NCBI RefSeq assembly: GCF_030369615.1
Contig: NZ_CP128494.1
Coordinates: forward strand, 716,001 to 780,000
DNA length: 64,000 nt
Direction of reading: 5' to 3'
DNA from: Geobacillus stearothermophilus ATCC 12980
Lineage (GTDB): Bacteria; Bacillota; Bacilli; Bacillales; Anoxybacillaceae
The notes under the pieces were generated by a model. It had not been told where the DNA came from, searched no databases, and saw nothing but the letters and a program-made list of their open reading frames with translations. This document shows, one piece after another, positions 45,140 to 53,917 of this stretch. A program made the translations under genes and the position numbers. Position 1 is the stretch's first letter; every line of letters begins with the position of its first letter.

Positions 45140-45479
45140 ATGAACCTCCCCCACTTATCGAAGTGGGGGTTTCCTGTTTCCCCTTCGGAGGTGGATGCAT
45201 GATAGGCTGGTTGGCAGCCTATCTGCAGGCAACACCTGGCACCCGTCCCGTTGGGAGCCACAGGCAACATGAGTATCCATGATACTCAAGGGCGGGAACT
45301 CGCCATCTACGACTTCATACCTAAGCAATCCGTCGATACGTAAACGGTTTGACCGTAAATTCCAATGGGCGGATTTCACCATAATATACTTTGGCAAATA
45401 AATTCATTGCCCCATGGATATCACGGTGTCGTTTGTACCCGCATTGACATGTATATGTTTGGTGGGAGTTTGTTTTTGC
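45140..45479 (-). mobile_element. IS200/IS605-type element remnant, TnpB C-terminus
   Basis: The minus strand encodes KTNSHQTYTCQCGYKRHRDI, HGAMNLFAKVYYGEIRP and a stop at 45321-45323: the zinc-ribbon end of a TnpB. The upstream part is lost. The element end shows the hairpin CCCCCACTT-ATCG-AAGTGGGGG at about 45146-45168. It sits directly before the threonine/serine-exporter genes. Confidence 0.8.
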
Positions 45480-45551
45480 GATGAGCGCCCGGCAGGGGAA
45501 AACGGGATGGCCAATGCCATGCCGGGCGAAAACGAAAGGAGCAAACCGGTT

Positions 45552-46295
45552 ATGACGGAGCGGGTGGATGATATTGTTGAGGTTTGTTTATTAGCGGGAA
45601 AATTGATGCTTGAAAGCGGTGGGGAGACGTACCGGGTGGAAGATACAATGACGCGCATCGCTGCTTCGTTTGGCATGCCGCGCTCCCATGGTTATGTCAC
45701 ACCAACGGCCATTATTTTTTCTGTTGAAGGGACAGACTCAACCAGATTGATCCGCATTTCCGAGCGTTCGACTGATTTAGCGAAAGTGGCGGTCGTGAAC
45801 GATATTTCCCGGCGCATCAGCCGCGGTGAATTGACGCTTGAAAAGGCGCGAAAGGAGCTCGAGGATATCGGGCGCGCCCCGATGGGTTACCCTCTTTGGC
45901 AGCAAACCGCCGCCGCAGCGTTAGCGAGTGCTTGTTTTGCGTCATTGATTGGAGGGATGGTTCACTTTTTCCCATCGCTTTTTTCCGGAGGGGTGGCATT
46001 TTGGTGTTTTGAGATGGTGCATCGGTTTGTGAAAATCCGGTTTTTCGCGGAATTTTTTGCTTCTTTTGTCGCCGGGGGGCTCGTATTGTTAATGGTGCAG
46101 GCCGGATTTGGCGGGGACGTCGGGAACATGATCATCGGCTCGGTGTTGCCGCTCGTGCCGGGGCTGGCGATTACCAATGCGGTGCGCGATTTAATGGCCG
46201 GCCATTTGATCGCCGGTTTGTCGCGCGGTGCTGAGGCGTTTTTGACGGCGTTTGCGATCGGCACTGGCATCGCCTTTGTTTTATCTATTCGATGA
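45552..46295 (+). CDS. ThrE/YjjP-type exporter, N-terminal subunit
   Basis: A 247-residue protein. The first 100 residues are the soluble DUF1212 region (LLAGKLMLESGGETYRVEDT, HGYVTPTAIIFSV), followed by five membrane helices (ACFASLIGGMVHFF, SFVAGGLVLLMVQAGF, AFLTAFAIGTGIAFVLS). In Gram-positives ThrE-type threonine/serine exporters are often split in two, and the small partner follows sixteen bases on. I start it at 45552 after AAAGGAG; the frame extends upstream into TnpB debris. Likely exports small amino acids; substrate unproven. Confidence 0.85.
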   Translation: MTERVDDIVEVCLLAGKLMLESGGETYRVEDTMTRIAASFGMPRSHGYVTPTAIIFSVEGTDSTRLIRISERSTDLAKVAVVNDISRRISRGELTLEKARKELEDIGRAPMGYPLWQQTAAAALASACFASLIGGMVHFFPSLFSGGVAFWCFEMVHRFVKIRFFAEFFASFVAGGLVLLMVQAGFGGDVGNMIIGSVLPLVPGLAITNAVRDLMAGHLIAGLSRGAEAFLTAFAIGTGIAFVLSIR

Positions 46296-46310
46296 TAGGG
46301 AGCACAGGTC

Positions 46311-46736
46311 ATGATTGTTATGCAGTTGCTGCTTAGCTTTGTGGCGTCAACGTTGTTTGGCATGATTTTTAATGTTCCGCCACGGCTGTTGCCGCATAGC
46401 GGATTTGTCGGGATGAGCGGATGGGCGGCCTATACGTTTGCTGTACGTTCGAGCGTAGACAGTGTGATTGCGACGTTTATAGCCGCGTTTTTCGTCGCCT
46501 TTTTAAGCAATGCGTTTGCTCGGCGCTATCGGGCGCCGGCAACCATTTTTATTGTTCCTGGCATTCTCCCGCTCGTTCCAGGTGGGACGGCATTTGAAGC
46601 GATGCGTCATGTCGTCATGAACGACTACAATGCAGCGATTCCGTTGGCGGCAAAAGCGTTCATGATTTCCGGGGCGATTGCGATGGGGCTCATTTTTTCT
46701 GAGGTCGTCAACCAGCTGGTAAAGCGCCGCCCGTAA
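46311..46736 (+). CDS. ThrE/YjjB-type exporter, C-terminal subunit
   Basis: A 141-residue protein of four membrane helices (DUF3815 family), e.g. LLLSFVASTLFGMIFNV and AFMISGAIAMGLIFSEVV. The conserved PGILPLVPGG matches the same segment (LPLVPGLA) in its partner. The two genes form one unit and probably one transporter. Confidence 0.87.
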   Translation: MIVMQLLLSFVASTLFGMIFNVPPRLLPHSGFVGMSGWAAYTFAVRSSVDSVIATFIAAFFVAFLSNAFARRYRAPATIFIVPGILPLVPGGTAFEAMRHVVMNDYNAAIPLAAKAFMISGAIAMGLIFSEVVNQLVKRRP

Positions 46737-46852
46737 TGGCACGTGTCTGTTTTTTCCAATCATTTGCCTATCGTTGTATTTGTTTGTCTGAATATTATAA
46801 TGAATATAACGATGTTTTTTCTATCGATTTTGAAACAGTGGGGGAGAGCGGA

Positions 46853-48013
46853 ATGAAAGACATTATCGAGCAGATGAAAGCGGAGCTATGGGAGGTTTTC
46901 GATCACCTTCACCGCCATCCAGAAATCAGCTGGGAAGAGTGGCAAACGACTGAATTTCTCCGCCGAGAGTTGGAGCGCGAAGGATATCGGGTGCGGACGT
47001 TTGCCGATTGCCCGGGTGTGGTGGCGGAAATCGGCGCCGGGCCGTTTACGGTTGGGGTGCGCAGCGATATGGATGCGCTTTGGCAAGAAGTGAACGGCGT
47101 TTGGCAGCCGAACCATGCGTGCGGGCATGATGCCCACATGACGATCGTGCTCGGGGTGGCGAAGCTGCTTCGCCGCATCGGCTATGAGCCGCCGGGGACG
47201 CTCCGGTTTTTGTTCCAGCCGGCCGAGGAGAAAGGAACAGGGGCGTTAAAGCTGATCGAAAAAGGAGCGGTCGACGGCGTGTCGTTTTTATACGGCGTTC
47301 ACCTGCGGCCGATTCAAGAAGTGAAAGGCGGATATGCGGCGCCGGCGATCATCCATGGGGCGGCGCAATGCATCGAAGGGCGGATCCGCGGTGTGGCGGC
47401 GCACGCGGCGCGGCCGCATTTAGGCGTCAATGTCATTGAAGTCGGCAGCGCCATTGTGCAAGAGCTCGGCAAAATTCATATTGATCCGCAAGTGCCGGCG
47501 TCGATCAAAATGACGAAGTTTCACGCCGGTGAAAAAGATGCGAACACGATCCCGGGCTACGCGGAATTCGCCCTTGATTTGCGGGCGCAAACGAACGAGG
47601 CGATGGAGCGGCTCGTTGAAGGGCTACGTCATGTGATCAACGGGGTCGCTGCCATTTATGGGGCGGAGATTGAACTAGTGGAACGGACGCGCATCGTCGC
47701 CGCTCATCCTGATCCAGATGCGGTGCGGCTGATGGAGGAGGCGATTATCGCGGCCTTGGGGACGGAAAAATGCGTTCCGCCGGTTGTGACATCGGGAGGA
47801 GAGGATTTCCATTTTTATTCCTTTCAAAAACCGGAGCTGAAGACAACGATGCTCGGGTTAGGCTGTGACTTGCGTCCGGGGCTCCATCACCCGAACATGA
47901 CGTTCCGGCGCGATGATTTGCTTTCCGGTGTGGAAATTTTGGCGCGAACGGTCATCAATACGTTTGCGCTGCAGGGGGAGAACGAGCGTGTCTCTGTCAC
48001 TGCAAATCCTTGA
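46853..48013 (+). CDS. M20-family amidohydrolase, likely N-succinyl-L-amino acid hydrolase
   Basis: A 386-residue metallo-amidase. Metal and catalytic residues appear in GVRSDMDAL, NHACGHDAHM and FQPAEEKGTGA (Glu-Glu), with VHLRP and a C-terminal HHPNM. Start at the ATG at 46853 after GGGGGAGAG. The next two genes overlap it and encode a GNAT and an N-succinylamino acid racemase homologue. Geobacillus kaustophilus uses just such a trio to turn D-amino acids into L-amino acids, the hydrolase releasing the L form. The specific substrate is inferred from that context. Confidence 0.88.
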   Translation: MKDIIEQMKAELWEVFDHLHRHPEISWEEWQTTEFLRRELEREGYRVRTFADCPGVVAEIGAGPFTVGVRSDMDALWQEVNGVWQPNHACGHDAHMTIVLGVAKLLRRIGYEPPGTLRFLFQPAEEKGTGALKLIEKGAVDGVSFLYGVHLRPIQEVKGGYAAPAIIHGAAQCIEGRIRGVAAHAARPHLGVNVIEVGSAIVQELGKIHIDPQVPASIKMTKFHAGEKDANTIPGYAEFALDLRAQTNEAMERLVEGLRHVINGVAAIYGAEIELVERTRIVAAHPDPDAVRLMEEAIIAALGTEKCVPPVVTSGGEDFHFYSFQKPELKTTMLGLGCDLRPGLHHPNMTFRRDDLLSGVEILARTVINTFALQGENERVSVTANP

Positions 48014-48827
48014 GACGATCGAACAGTTGAAAGAGATGGCCAAGCTTGAGGAGGAGATTTGGAAAACAGCGCCGGTTCCGCTCCATCAAACGTTGACGGC
48101 GGCAAAAAACGGCGGCATTGTGATCGGCGCGTATATGGACGGGAAACTCGTCGGCTTTGTGTATAGCTTCCCTGGGTTTCGAAACGGGGAAGTGTATCTT
48201 TGTTCCCATATGATGGGGATTGATGCTTCCTTTCGCGACCGAGGAATCGGCTACCGTCTGAAAAGGAAGCAGGCGGAAGAAGCGCGGCGGCGCGGCTACC
48301 GAGTCATCCGCTGGACGTATGATCCGCTGCAAAGTCGCAACGGCTATTTGAACTTGGCGAAGCTTGGGGCTGTTGGCGTCGAGTATGTGGAAAACTGCTA
48401 CGGCGAAATGAATGACGCGTTGAACGGTCAACTGCCGTCTGACCGCTTCATCGTCGAATGGCGGCTTGATGAGCGTCCGACCGGGGAGCGGAGCTTGGCT
48501 AAAGCTGATCTTCTCAAGGCCAGAAGTCTGACGGTGCTCGAGGCAGGGCAAAGGGCTGACGGCCTATTGCAGCCGGTGCCGAGAGACATCGATGAAACAG
48601 CGGCGCCGTTGTTGTTGACAGCCATCCCGCTTGACTTTCCGCAGCTGAAAGAGCGGGATTTCGCGCTGGCGCTTGAGTGGCGGCTGGCGACGCGCGCCTT
48701 GTTTCAGCGGCTGCTTGTGGAAGGATGGATTGCCGCCGGCGCTTGGCGCTGCCTGGAGGAAGGGGTGCTTTATTACATATGGAAGCGGCGGAGTGAACGA
48801 TGGCAGCAGAAAGGGGAAGAAGAATGA
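47988..48827 (+). CDS. GNAT-superfamily acyltransferase, likely D-amino acid N-succinyltransferase
   Basis: A 279-residue protein with a GNAT fold in the first 150 residues. [20 protein letters not shown] is the acyl-CoA-binding motif A ([10 protein letters not shown]). The remainder is a family-specific extension. It starts at a GTG (47988) after GGGGGAG, overlapping the upstream hydrolase by 26 bases, and ends with an ATGA overlap into the racemase. In the pathway described for Geobacillus this enzyme succinylates D-amino acids. The role is inferred from the operon. Confidence 0.87.
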   Translation: MSLSLQILETIEQLKEMAKLEEEIWKTAPVPLHQTLTAAKNGGIVIGAYMDGKLVGFVYSFPGFRNGEVYLCSHMMGIDASFRDRGIGYRLKRKQAEEARRRGYRVIRWTYDPLQSRNGYLNLAKLGAVGVEYVENCYGEMNDALNGQLPSDRFIVEWRLDERPTGERSLAKADLLKARSLTVLEAGQRADGLLQPVPRDIDETAAPLLLTAIPLDFPQLKERDFALALEWRLATRALFQRLLVEGWIAAGAWRCLEEGVLYYIWKRRSERWQQKGEEE

Positions 48828-49951
48828 CGATCAACATCGAGTACGTCATATTGCGCCATTTACAAATGGAGTTGAAGGCGCCGTTTACGACGAGCTTCGG
48901 CACGTTTCAAAGGAAAGAGTTGATTTTAGTGGAAGTTGTCGATCGCGACGGCGTTTCCGGCTGGGGCGAATCGGTCGCATTTTCCGCCCCGTGGTACAGC
49001 GAGGAAACGGTGAAAACGAACTGGCATATGCTCGAAGATTTCCTTGTGCCGCTTGCGTTGGCTGAGCCGATTCACCACCCGGAGGAGCTGTCAAAGCGCT
49101 TTTCTGCCATCCGCCAAAACAACATGGCGAAAGCGGCGCTTGAGGGGGCGGTATGGGATTTGTACGCCAAGCGGCTCGGCGTTCCGCTTTCTCAAGCTCT
49201 CGGAGGAGCGAAAAAGGACATTGAAGTCGGCGTCAGCATCGGCATCCAGCCGACGGTTGCCGATCTGCTTCAGGTGATTGAGCGGTATGTGGCGCAAGGG
49301 TACCGGCGGATCAAGGTGAAAATCAAGCCAAGCTGGGATGTGGACGTCATTCGTGAGGTGCGGCGCGTGTTTCCTGACGTGCCGCTTATGGCCGATGCCA
49401 ATTCGGCGTATACGCTTGTCGATGCGGATCGGCTGAAAGCGCTCGATGAATTCGGGTTGCTGATGATCGAGCAGCCGCTCGCCGCTGACGATCTTGTCGA
49501 TCACGCTCGGCTGCAGCCGCTTCTTCAGACGCCGATTTGCCTTGATGAAAGCATTCGTTCCTATGACGATGCGCGCAAGGCGCTTGACCTTGGCAGCTGT
49601 CGCATCATCAACATCAAAATCGGGCGCGTTGGCGGGCTTGGCGAGGCGAAGCGCATCCACGATCTTTGCGCTGAGCGCGGTGCGCCGGTCTGGTGCGGGG
49701 GGATGCTGGAAGCAGGCGTCGGGCGCGCCCACAACATCGCGATCACGACGTTGGAAAACTTCACCCTTCCCGGCGACACCGCCGCGTCGTCGCATTATTG
49801 GGAGCGGGATATCATCACGCCGGAAGTTGAGGTGCACGGCGGCTTGATCCGCGTGCCGGACGCTCCCGGCATCGGCTATGACGTCGACCGCCGCCAAGTG
49901 GAGCGGTATACGCAGTTTGCGAAGGTGTTTCACCGTACGGCGACGGCATAA
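48824..49951 (+). CDS. menC: o-succinylbenzoate synthase / N-succinylamino acid racemase (enolase superfamily)
   Basis: A 375-residue muconate-lactonising-type enolase enzyme. The two catalytic lysines are in RRIKVKIKP (KxK) and [10 protein letters not shown]. The Mg ligands are Asp in MADANSAY, Glu in LLMIEQPL and Asp in CLDESI. Members of this branch do both OSBS and NSAR reactions. It overlaps the GNAT gene (ATGA) and is not beside other men genes. NSAR activity, interconverting N-succinyl-D- and L-amino acids, is therefore the more likely job. Confidence 0.92.
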   Translation: MTINIEYVILRHLQMELKAPFTTSFGTFQRKELILVEVVDRDGVSGWGESVAFSAPWYSEETVKTNWHMLEDFLVPLALAEPIHHPEELSKRFSAIRQNNMAKAALEGAVWDLYAKRLGVPLSQALGGAKKDIEVGVSIGIQPTVADLLQVIERYVAQGYRRIKVKIKPSWDVDVIREVRRVFPDVPLMADANSAYTLVDADRLKALDEFGLLMIEQPLAADDLVDHARLQPLLQTPICLDESIRSYDDARKALDLGSCRIINIKIGRVGGLGEAKRIHDLCAERGAPVWCGGMLEAGVGRAHNIAITTLENFTLPGDTAASSHYWERDIITPEVEVHGGLIRVPDAPGIGYDVDRRQVERYTQFAKVFHRTATA

Positions 49952-49976
49952 AGGATGATAAAGGGAGAAAGAAAAA

Positions 49977-50471
49977 ATGATGATTAGACCGATTGAAGTT
50001 CGCGATGCGGAACATTTCTTGGAGTTGTGCAAAAAAATTGATGAATCTGGTTTTATGTTATTTGAGCCTGGCGAACGGCAAACAACGGTTGAGCAACAAA
50101 GTAAATCGATTGAAAGAATGTTGTCTGAGCCGAATAAAATGATCTTTGTTGCTGAAACGGAAAACAAGCTTGTCGGGTTCCTTGCTGTCATAGGAGGCGA
50201 TGTAAAACGAAATCGACATTCTGCCAATGTTGTTTTGGGAGTTCTTGAAGACTATCAAGGACAGGGCATTGCCACGAAACTATTCAACAAAGCGTTTGAG
50301 TGGGCAAAGGAAGTTGGAATTTTGAGATTAGGACTTACGGTCATGAAAGGGAACGATAAGGCGTTCAACTTATATAGGAAGATGGGGTTCGTATTAGAAG
50401 GCGAGAGAGTTCAATCGTTAAGAGTGAATGGGGAATTTGTAAATGAATATTACCTATACAAACTGTTATAA
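49977..50471 (+). CDS. GNAT family N-acetyltransferase
   Basis: A 164-residue acetyltransferase. Motif A is LEDYQGQGIATKLFNKA, and the following NDKAFNLYRKMGFVLEGE is the RimI-like motif B. It resembles YnaD/PhnO-type enzymes of unknown substrate. It begins 25 bases after the racemase gene, so it could share the transcript, but a specific role in that pathway is not indicated. The codon use is more AT-rich than upstream. Confidence 0.85.
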   Translation: MMIRPIEVRDAEHFLELCKKIDESGFMLFEPGERQTTVEQQSKSIERMLSEPNKMIFVAETENKLVGFLAVIGGDVKRNRHSANVVLGVLEDYQGQGIATKLFNKAFEWAKEVGILRLGLTVMKGNDKAFNLYRKMGFVLEGERVQSLRVNGEFVNEYYLYKLL

Positions 50472-50480
50472 TGCTAATTG

Positions 50481-50519
50481 GGGCTGGCCCAAACGCAAGC
50501 ACGTTTTGGGCCAGCCCCT
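50481..50519. terminator. bidirectional palindrome, recurrent type
   Basis: GGGGCTGGCCCAAA and TTTGGGCCAGCCCC, a perfect 14-bp stem, with C/T-rich sequence after. It separates the convergent GNAT and symporter genes and shares its core with the palindromes at 26538 and 53170. Confidence 0.85.
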
Positions 50520-50530
50520 TCTTTGCTGTG

Positions 50531-51117
50531 TTACACGCGTCCTATCCCAGTATTTGCTTTGACGACAATTTCCGTATATTTCTTTTCATCCGATTTTTTC
50601 GACGAGACGAGCGTGCCAACGATCGCACCGATAAAGCCGAGCGGAATCGAGATGATGCCCGGGTTGGCGGCGACGATTTTGTCATAGCCGACAAACGCGG
50701 CGGCGCCAAAGCCTAAAAAGATCGTCATGACGTAGAAAAGCCCAATGATCCATGTTGCATAAACGACCGATTTGCGCGCAGTCGGGGCGTCTTTGACCGT
50801 AAAGAAGCGGATTAAAATGTGCGGCAGCCCGGCCGTCCCCAACGCGAGCGCCAAGTTGAGTGAAATCGTATCGAGCGGGTCTTTAAACTTGTTGCCCGGG
50901 TTTAAAAACGCTTCGCCAAGCGGTGTCGCGGTTTTGACTTCATGGAACATTTTGGCGATGCTGAAATCGAATTTAGCAAAGACGATGATGGAAATGATAA
51001 ACGTACCGACCATCAGCAAGACGGCTTTGACGATTTGCACCCAGCTCGTTGCCGTCATGCCGCCGAAGACGACGTACACCGTCATCAAAACGCCGACAAT
51101 CAAGACGGAATAAATGG
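50531..51117 (-). pseudogene. cation/acetate symporter (ActP-like), N-terminal and internal deletions
   Basis: A solute:sodium symporter fragment. YSVLIVGVLMTVYVVFGGMT is from the middle of ActP, as is GLPHILIRFFTVKDAPTARK. After FGAAAFVGYDKIVAANPGI the frame jumps to the extreme C-terminus (IPLGFIGAIVGTLVSSKKSD, KANTGIG). About 160 N-terminal residues and some 150-200 before the end are missing, yet the frame stays open. The protein cannot form a transporter core. It is fused upstream to the DUF485 remnant. Confidence 0.85.
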
Positions 51118-51418
51118 CTCGACGATGGCATCAAATTGTGCTGCGCGTTTCGAATAAAGGATGCATAAGTCCCATGTCATGATAAATTGCGCAAAGGCAA
51201 ACAGCCACGCCCAGCTGACCGGTCCGATTGCTAGTGCGTTGAGCGCTTTCGAATACGACGTCAACACCGGAAGGGCGAAGTAAAAGACGAAGAAAAAGAC
51301 GGTGGCTGGGATGATGAAGCGCTTCTTCGCCTGAATGAGCCCGCGGAATGAAGCGGATTGGGCAATGGTTTCATAGTTCGCTCCCTTGATTGACCCATGA
51401 TTCCTTTTTCACTGCCAT
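51118..51418 (-). pseudogene. DUF485 membrane protein, frameshifted and 3' truncated
   Basis: Start after AAGGAGG, MAVKKESWVNQG. One extra G (CCC at 51383-51385 on the plus strand) breaks the frame; otherwise it reads ANYETIAQSASFRGLIQAKK, then two helices (IIPATVFFFVFYFALPVL, WAWLFAFAQFIMTWDL). DUF485 proteins always accompany ActP-type symporters. The last residues are replaced by the deletion into the symporter gene. Confidence 0.8.
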
Positions 51419-51647
51419 CGTGATCCCTCCTTATTTGTATTAAAGCGTTTTCAAAATGAGTAATGGAATGTTCTTCCGCAAGCGGCGGATGTGAATCCCC
51501 CTTTCTTGACACAAATTTGTCACACATTCATTATACATTTATCTGAAAAAATTTGTAAATTGATTCTTTTGTTATTTTTAAAAACTATTTTTTTGCTTTG
51601 CCGCACAAAACGGAAAAAGTTTTTTGTTGTTTTTCTTATTTTCGCAC

Positions 51648-51676
51648 TTTACAAAAAAACAAGGATCATGTAGAAT
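51648..51676 (+). promoter_or_regulatory. promoter of the ApcT-like permease
   Basis: TTTACA (51648-51653), 17 bases, TAGAAT (51671-51676), 63 bases before the start codon. The rest of the gap 51419-51739 shows no T-box, lysine riboswitch or other leader structure. Confidence 0.7.
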
Positions 51677-51739
51677 GACAACTGTATTCGACAATAAAAT
51701 TCAACAATTTTCTACAAAAAACGGCAAGGGGAGACATCT

Positions 51740-53155
51740 ATGAATTTGTTTCGTAAAAAACCGATTCAGTTGCTTATGAAAGAATCGGGGGCAAAAGGAG
51801 CTTCGCTGCGAAAAGAGTTAGGCGCATTTGATTTGACGATGCTCGGCATCGGCGCCATTATCGGGACAGGCATTTTCGTCCTGACTGGGGTGGCGGCGGC
51901 GGAACATGCTGGTCCGGCTCTCGTTCTTTCGTTCGTTTTGTCTGGGTTGGCGTGCGTGTTTGCGGCGCTTTGCTACGCCGAGTTCGCCTCGACGGTGCCA
52001 GTGGCGGGGAGTGCTTACACTTACAGCTATGCCACGTTTGGTGAGCTCATCGCTTGGATTTTAGGCTGGGATTTGATTTTGGAATATGGGGTTGCTTCGT
52101 CGGCGGTTGCCGTCGGTTGGTCCGGTTATTTCCAAGGGTTGCTTGCCGGTTTTGGCATCGAACTCCCGAAAGCATTGACGAGCGCATATGATCCGGAGAA
52201 AGGGACGTTCATCGATTTGCCAGCGATTTTAATTATTCTGTTCATTACGTTTTTATTGAATTTAGGGGCGAAAAAATCGGCCCGTTTCAATACGATTGTC
52301 GTTTTTATTAAAGTGGCTGTCATCTTGCTTTTTTTGGCGGTCGGTGTTTGGTATGTCAAACCGGAAAACTGGACGCCGTTTATGCCGTATGGCTTCTCTG
52401 GGGTGGCAGCCGGCGCGGCGACGGTGTTTTTCGCTTACATCGGCTTTGATGCGGTGTCGACGGCGGCAGAAGAAGTGCGCAATCCGCAGCGCGATATGCC
52501 GATTGGCATCATCGTCTCGTTGCTTGTGTGCACATTGTTGTATATTGTGGTTTCGCTCGTATTGACAGGCATCATTCCGTACGAGCAGCTCAACGTGAAA
52601 AACCCAGTGGCGTTTGCGTTAAACTATATCCACCAAGACTGGGTGGCAGGCTTTATTTCGCTCGGGGCGATCGCCGGCATTACGACCGTGCTCCTTGTGA
52701 TGATGTATGGGCAGACGCGTCTCTTCTACGCCATCAGCCGCGACGGTTTGTTGCCGAAAGTGTTTGCCCGCATCAGCCCGACGCGCCAAGTGCCGTATGT
52801 CAATACGTGGCTGACGGGAGCGGCTGTAGCGGTATTTGCCGGCATCATTCCGCTCAACAAATTGGCGGAACTGACGAACATCGGCACGCTCTTTGCCTTT
52901 ATCACCGTCTCGATCGGAGTGTTGGTGCTGCGTAAAACACAGCCGGACTTAAAGCGGGCATTCCGCGTTCCGTTTGTCCCAGTCATCCCGATTTTGGCCG
53001 TGTTGTTCTGCGGCTACCTCGCTCTTCAGCTTCCGGCGATGACATGGATCGGTTTTGTCTCGTGGCTGCTGATCGGTTTAGTGATTTACTTTATCTACGG
53101 CCGCAAGCATAGTGAGCTGAATAAAATGGCACGGACGGAAGAAAATGCCGGATGA
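51740..53155 (+). CDS. APC-family cationic amino acid transporter (ApcT-like)
   Basis: A 471-residue permease with twelve predicted helices and the APC substrate-loop GIGAIIGTGIFVLTG in helix 1. FFAYIGFDAVSTAAEEVRNP in helix 6 carries the conserved family motif. As far as I recall, the sequence is almost the same as the structurally studied GkApcT of Geobacillus kaustophilus, a homologue of mammalian cationic amino acid transporters. It is monocistronic, with its own promoter and terminator. Confidence 0.93.
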   Translation: MNLFRKKPIQLLMKESGAKGASLRKELGAFDLTMLGIGAIIGTGIFVLTGVAAAEHAGPALVLSFVLSGLACVFAALCYAEFASTVPVAGSAYTYSYATFGELIAWILGWDLILEYGVASSAVAVGWSGYFQGLLAGFGIELPKALTSAYDPEKGTFIDLPAILIILFITFLLNLGAKKSARFNTIVVFIKVAVILLFLAVGVWYVKPENWTPFMPYGFSGVAAGAATVFFAYIGFDAVSTAAEEVRNPQRDMPIGIIVSLLVCTLLYIVVSLVLTGIIPYEQLNVKNPVAFALNYIHQDWVAGFISLGAIAGITTVLLVMMYGQTRLFYAISRDGLLPKVFARISPTRQVPYVNTWLTGAAVAVFAGIIPLNKLAELTNIGTLFAFITVSIGVLVLRKTQPDLKRAFRVPFVPVIPILAVLFCGYLALQLPAMTWIGFVSWLLIGLVIYFIYGRKHSELNKMARTEENAG

Positions 53156-53169
53156 ACGGCCAAACAATG

Positions 53170-53208
53170 AAAAAGGGGCTGACCCAAATGGGGAAACAGC
53201 CCCTTTTT
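53170..53208 (+). terminator. permease terminator, recurrent palindrome type
   Basis: AAAAAGGGGCTG and CAGCCCCTTTTT, a 12-base perfect stem followed by T. The loop contains ACCCAAA, as in the related palindromes at 26538 and 50481. Confidence 0.9.
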
Positions 53209-53463
53209 CCATTATGTCAAATTTTTCGGCAACACCGCGTTTCACTCTTTTTTCATGCGGAAAAACCCCGATTCAAATAAAGAAAGTTCCCCTTCAGGCA
53301 GGGAAATTCCCCCTAAAAAAGGGAGTCATGGAAGCGCCCGTCCATCGCGGTTGGGGGGCATTATGCAACCAAAAAGACAGCAGATGACGACCGCAACAAC
53401 AAGAAAGATCGCCGCCAAGCTGACGTCCACCGCCATTTGAAAGCGATGGATGCCAAAATGAAA

Positions 53464-53489
53464 AAAGCCGAGTGATTCCGCTCGGCTTT
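53464..53489 (-). terminator. terminator of the SASP gene
   Basis: AAAGCCGAG / CTCGGCTTT with a T-run on the minus strand. It overlaps the last codons of the spore-protein gene. The 254 bases to its left (53209-53462) hold no gene I can support. Confidence 0.85.
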
Positions 53490-53688
53490 ATTCCGTTTTT
53501 CGGCCTGCCAATTCGCTTTGTGCTTGAGCAATGAGCCGTTTCGTCATTTCTCCGCCGACGGAGCCGTTGGCGCGCGAAACCGTGCCAGCCCCGAGCTGTA
53601 CGCCAAACTCTTGGGCGATTTCGTACTTAATTTGTTCCAACGCTTGTTCGATGCCTGGAACAAGCAGTTTGTTGCTTGAACGAGCCAT
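53488..53688 (-). CDS. alpha/beta-type small acid-soluble spore protein
   Basis: A 66-residue SASP that coats and protects DNA in the dormant spore. The conserved blocks are [20 protein letters not shown] and [20 protein letters not shown], with the GPR protease cleavage region [12 protein letters not shown]. It starts at 53688 after AGGAGG. Expression by sigma G in the forespore is expected from the family. It proves a spore-forming host. Confidence 0.96.
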   Translation of the reverse strand: MARSSNKLLVPGIEQALEQIKYEIAQEFGVQLGAGTVSRANGSVGGEMTKRLIAQAQSELAGRKTE

Positions 53689-53917
53689 ATGAAATTCCTC
53701 CTTGATGGTTTTTTGATGAGGTATGATTAGTATGGACGATCGAACAAAGAGATATGGTTGGGAATTACAGGATGAATTTTCTATTAAAAACATCCATGAG
53801 TAAGCTTTTACTCGCCACCCAAGCATGAAAATAACCGCTCATGGATTCATTATTTTCACAGAAAAACGCACATCATATAAGTGGAAATATCGACTTCATA
53901 AGAAAGGGACCGAAGCG

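Noticed and set aside
51419..51739. T-box or lysine riboswitch before the amino acid permease
   Set aside because: No T-box motif, no specifier stem and no terminator is visible; only a plain promoter.
53367..53474. An open frame of Lys/Asp-rich codons ending at the SASP terminator
   Set aside because: No start codon with a ribosome-binding site. The composition could be chance. It overlaps the terminator stem of the convergent gene.
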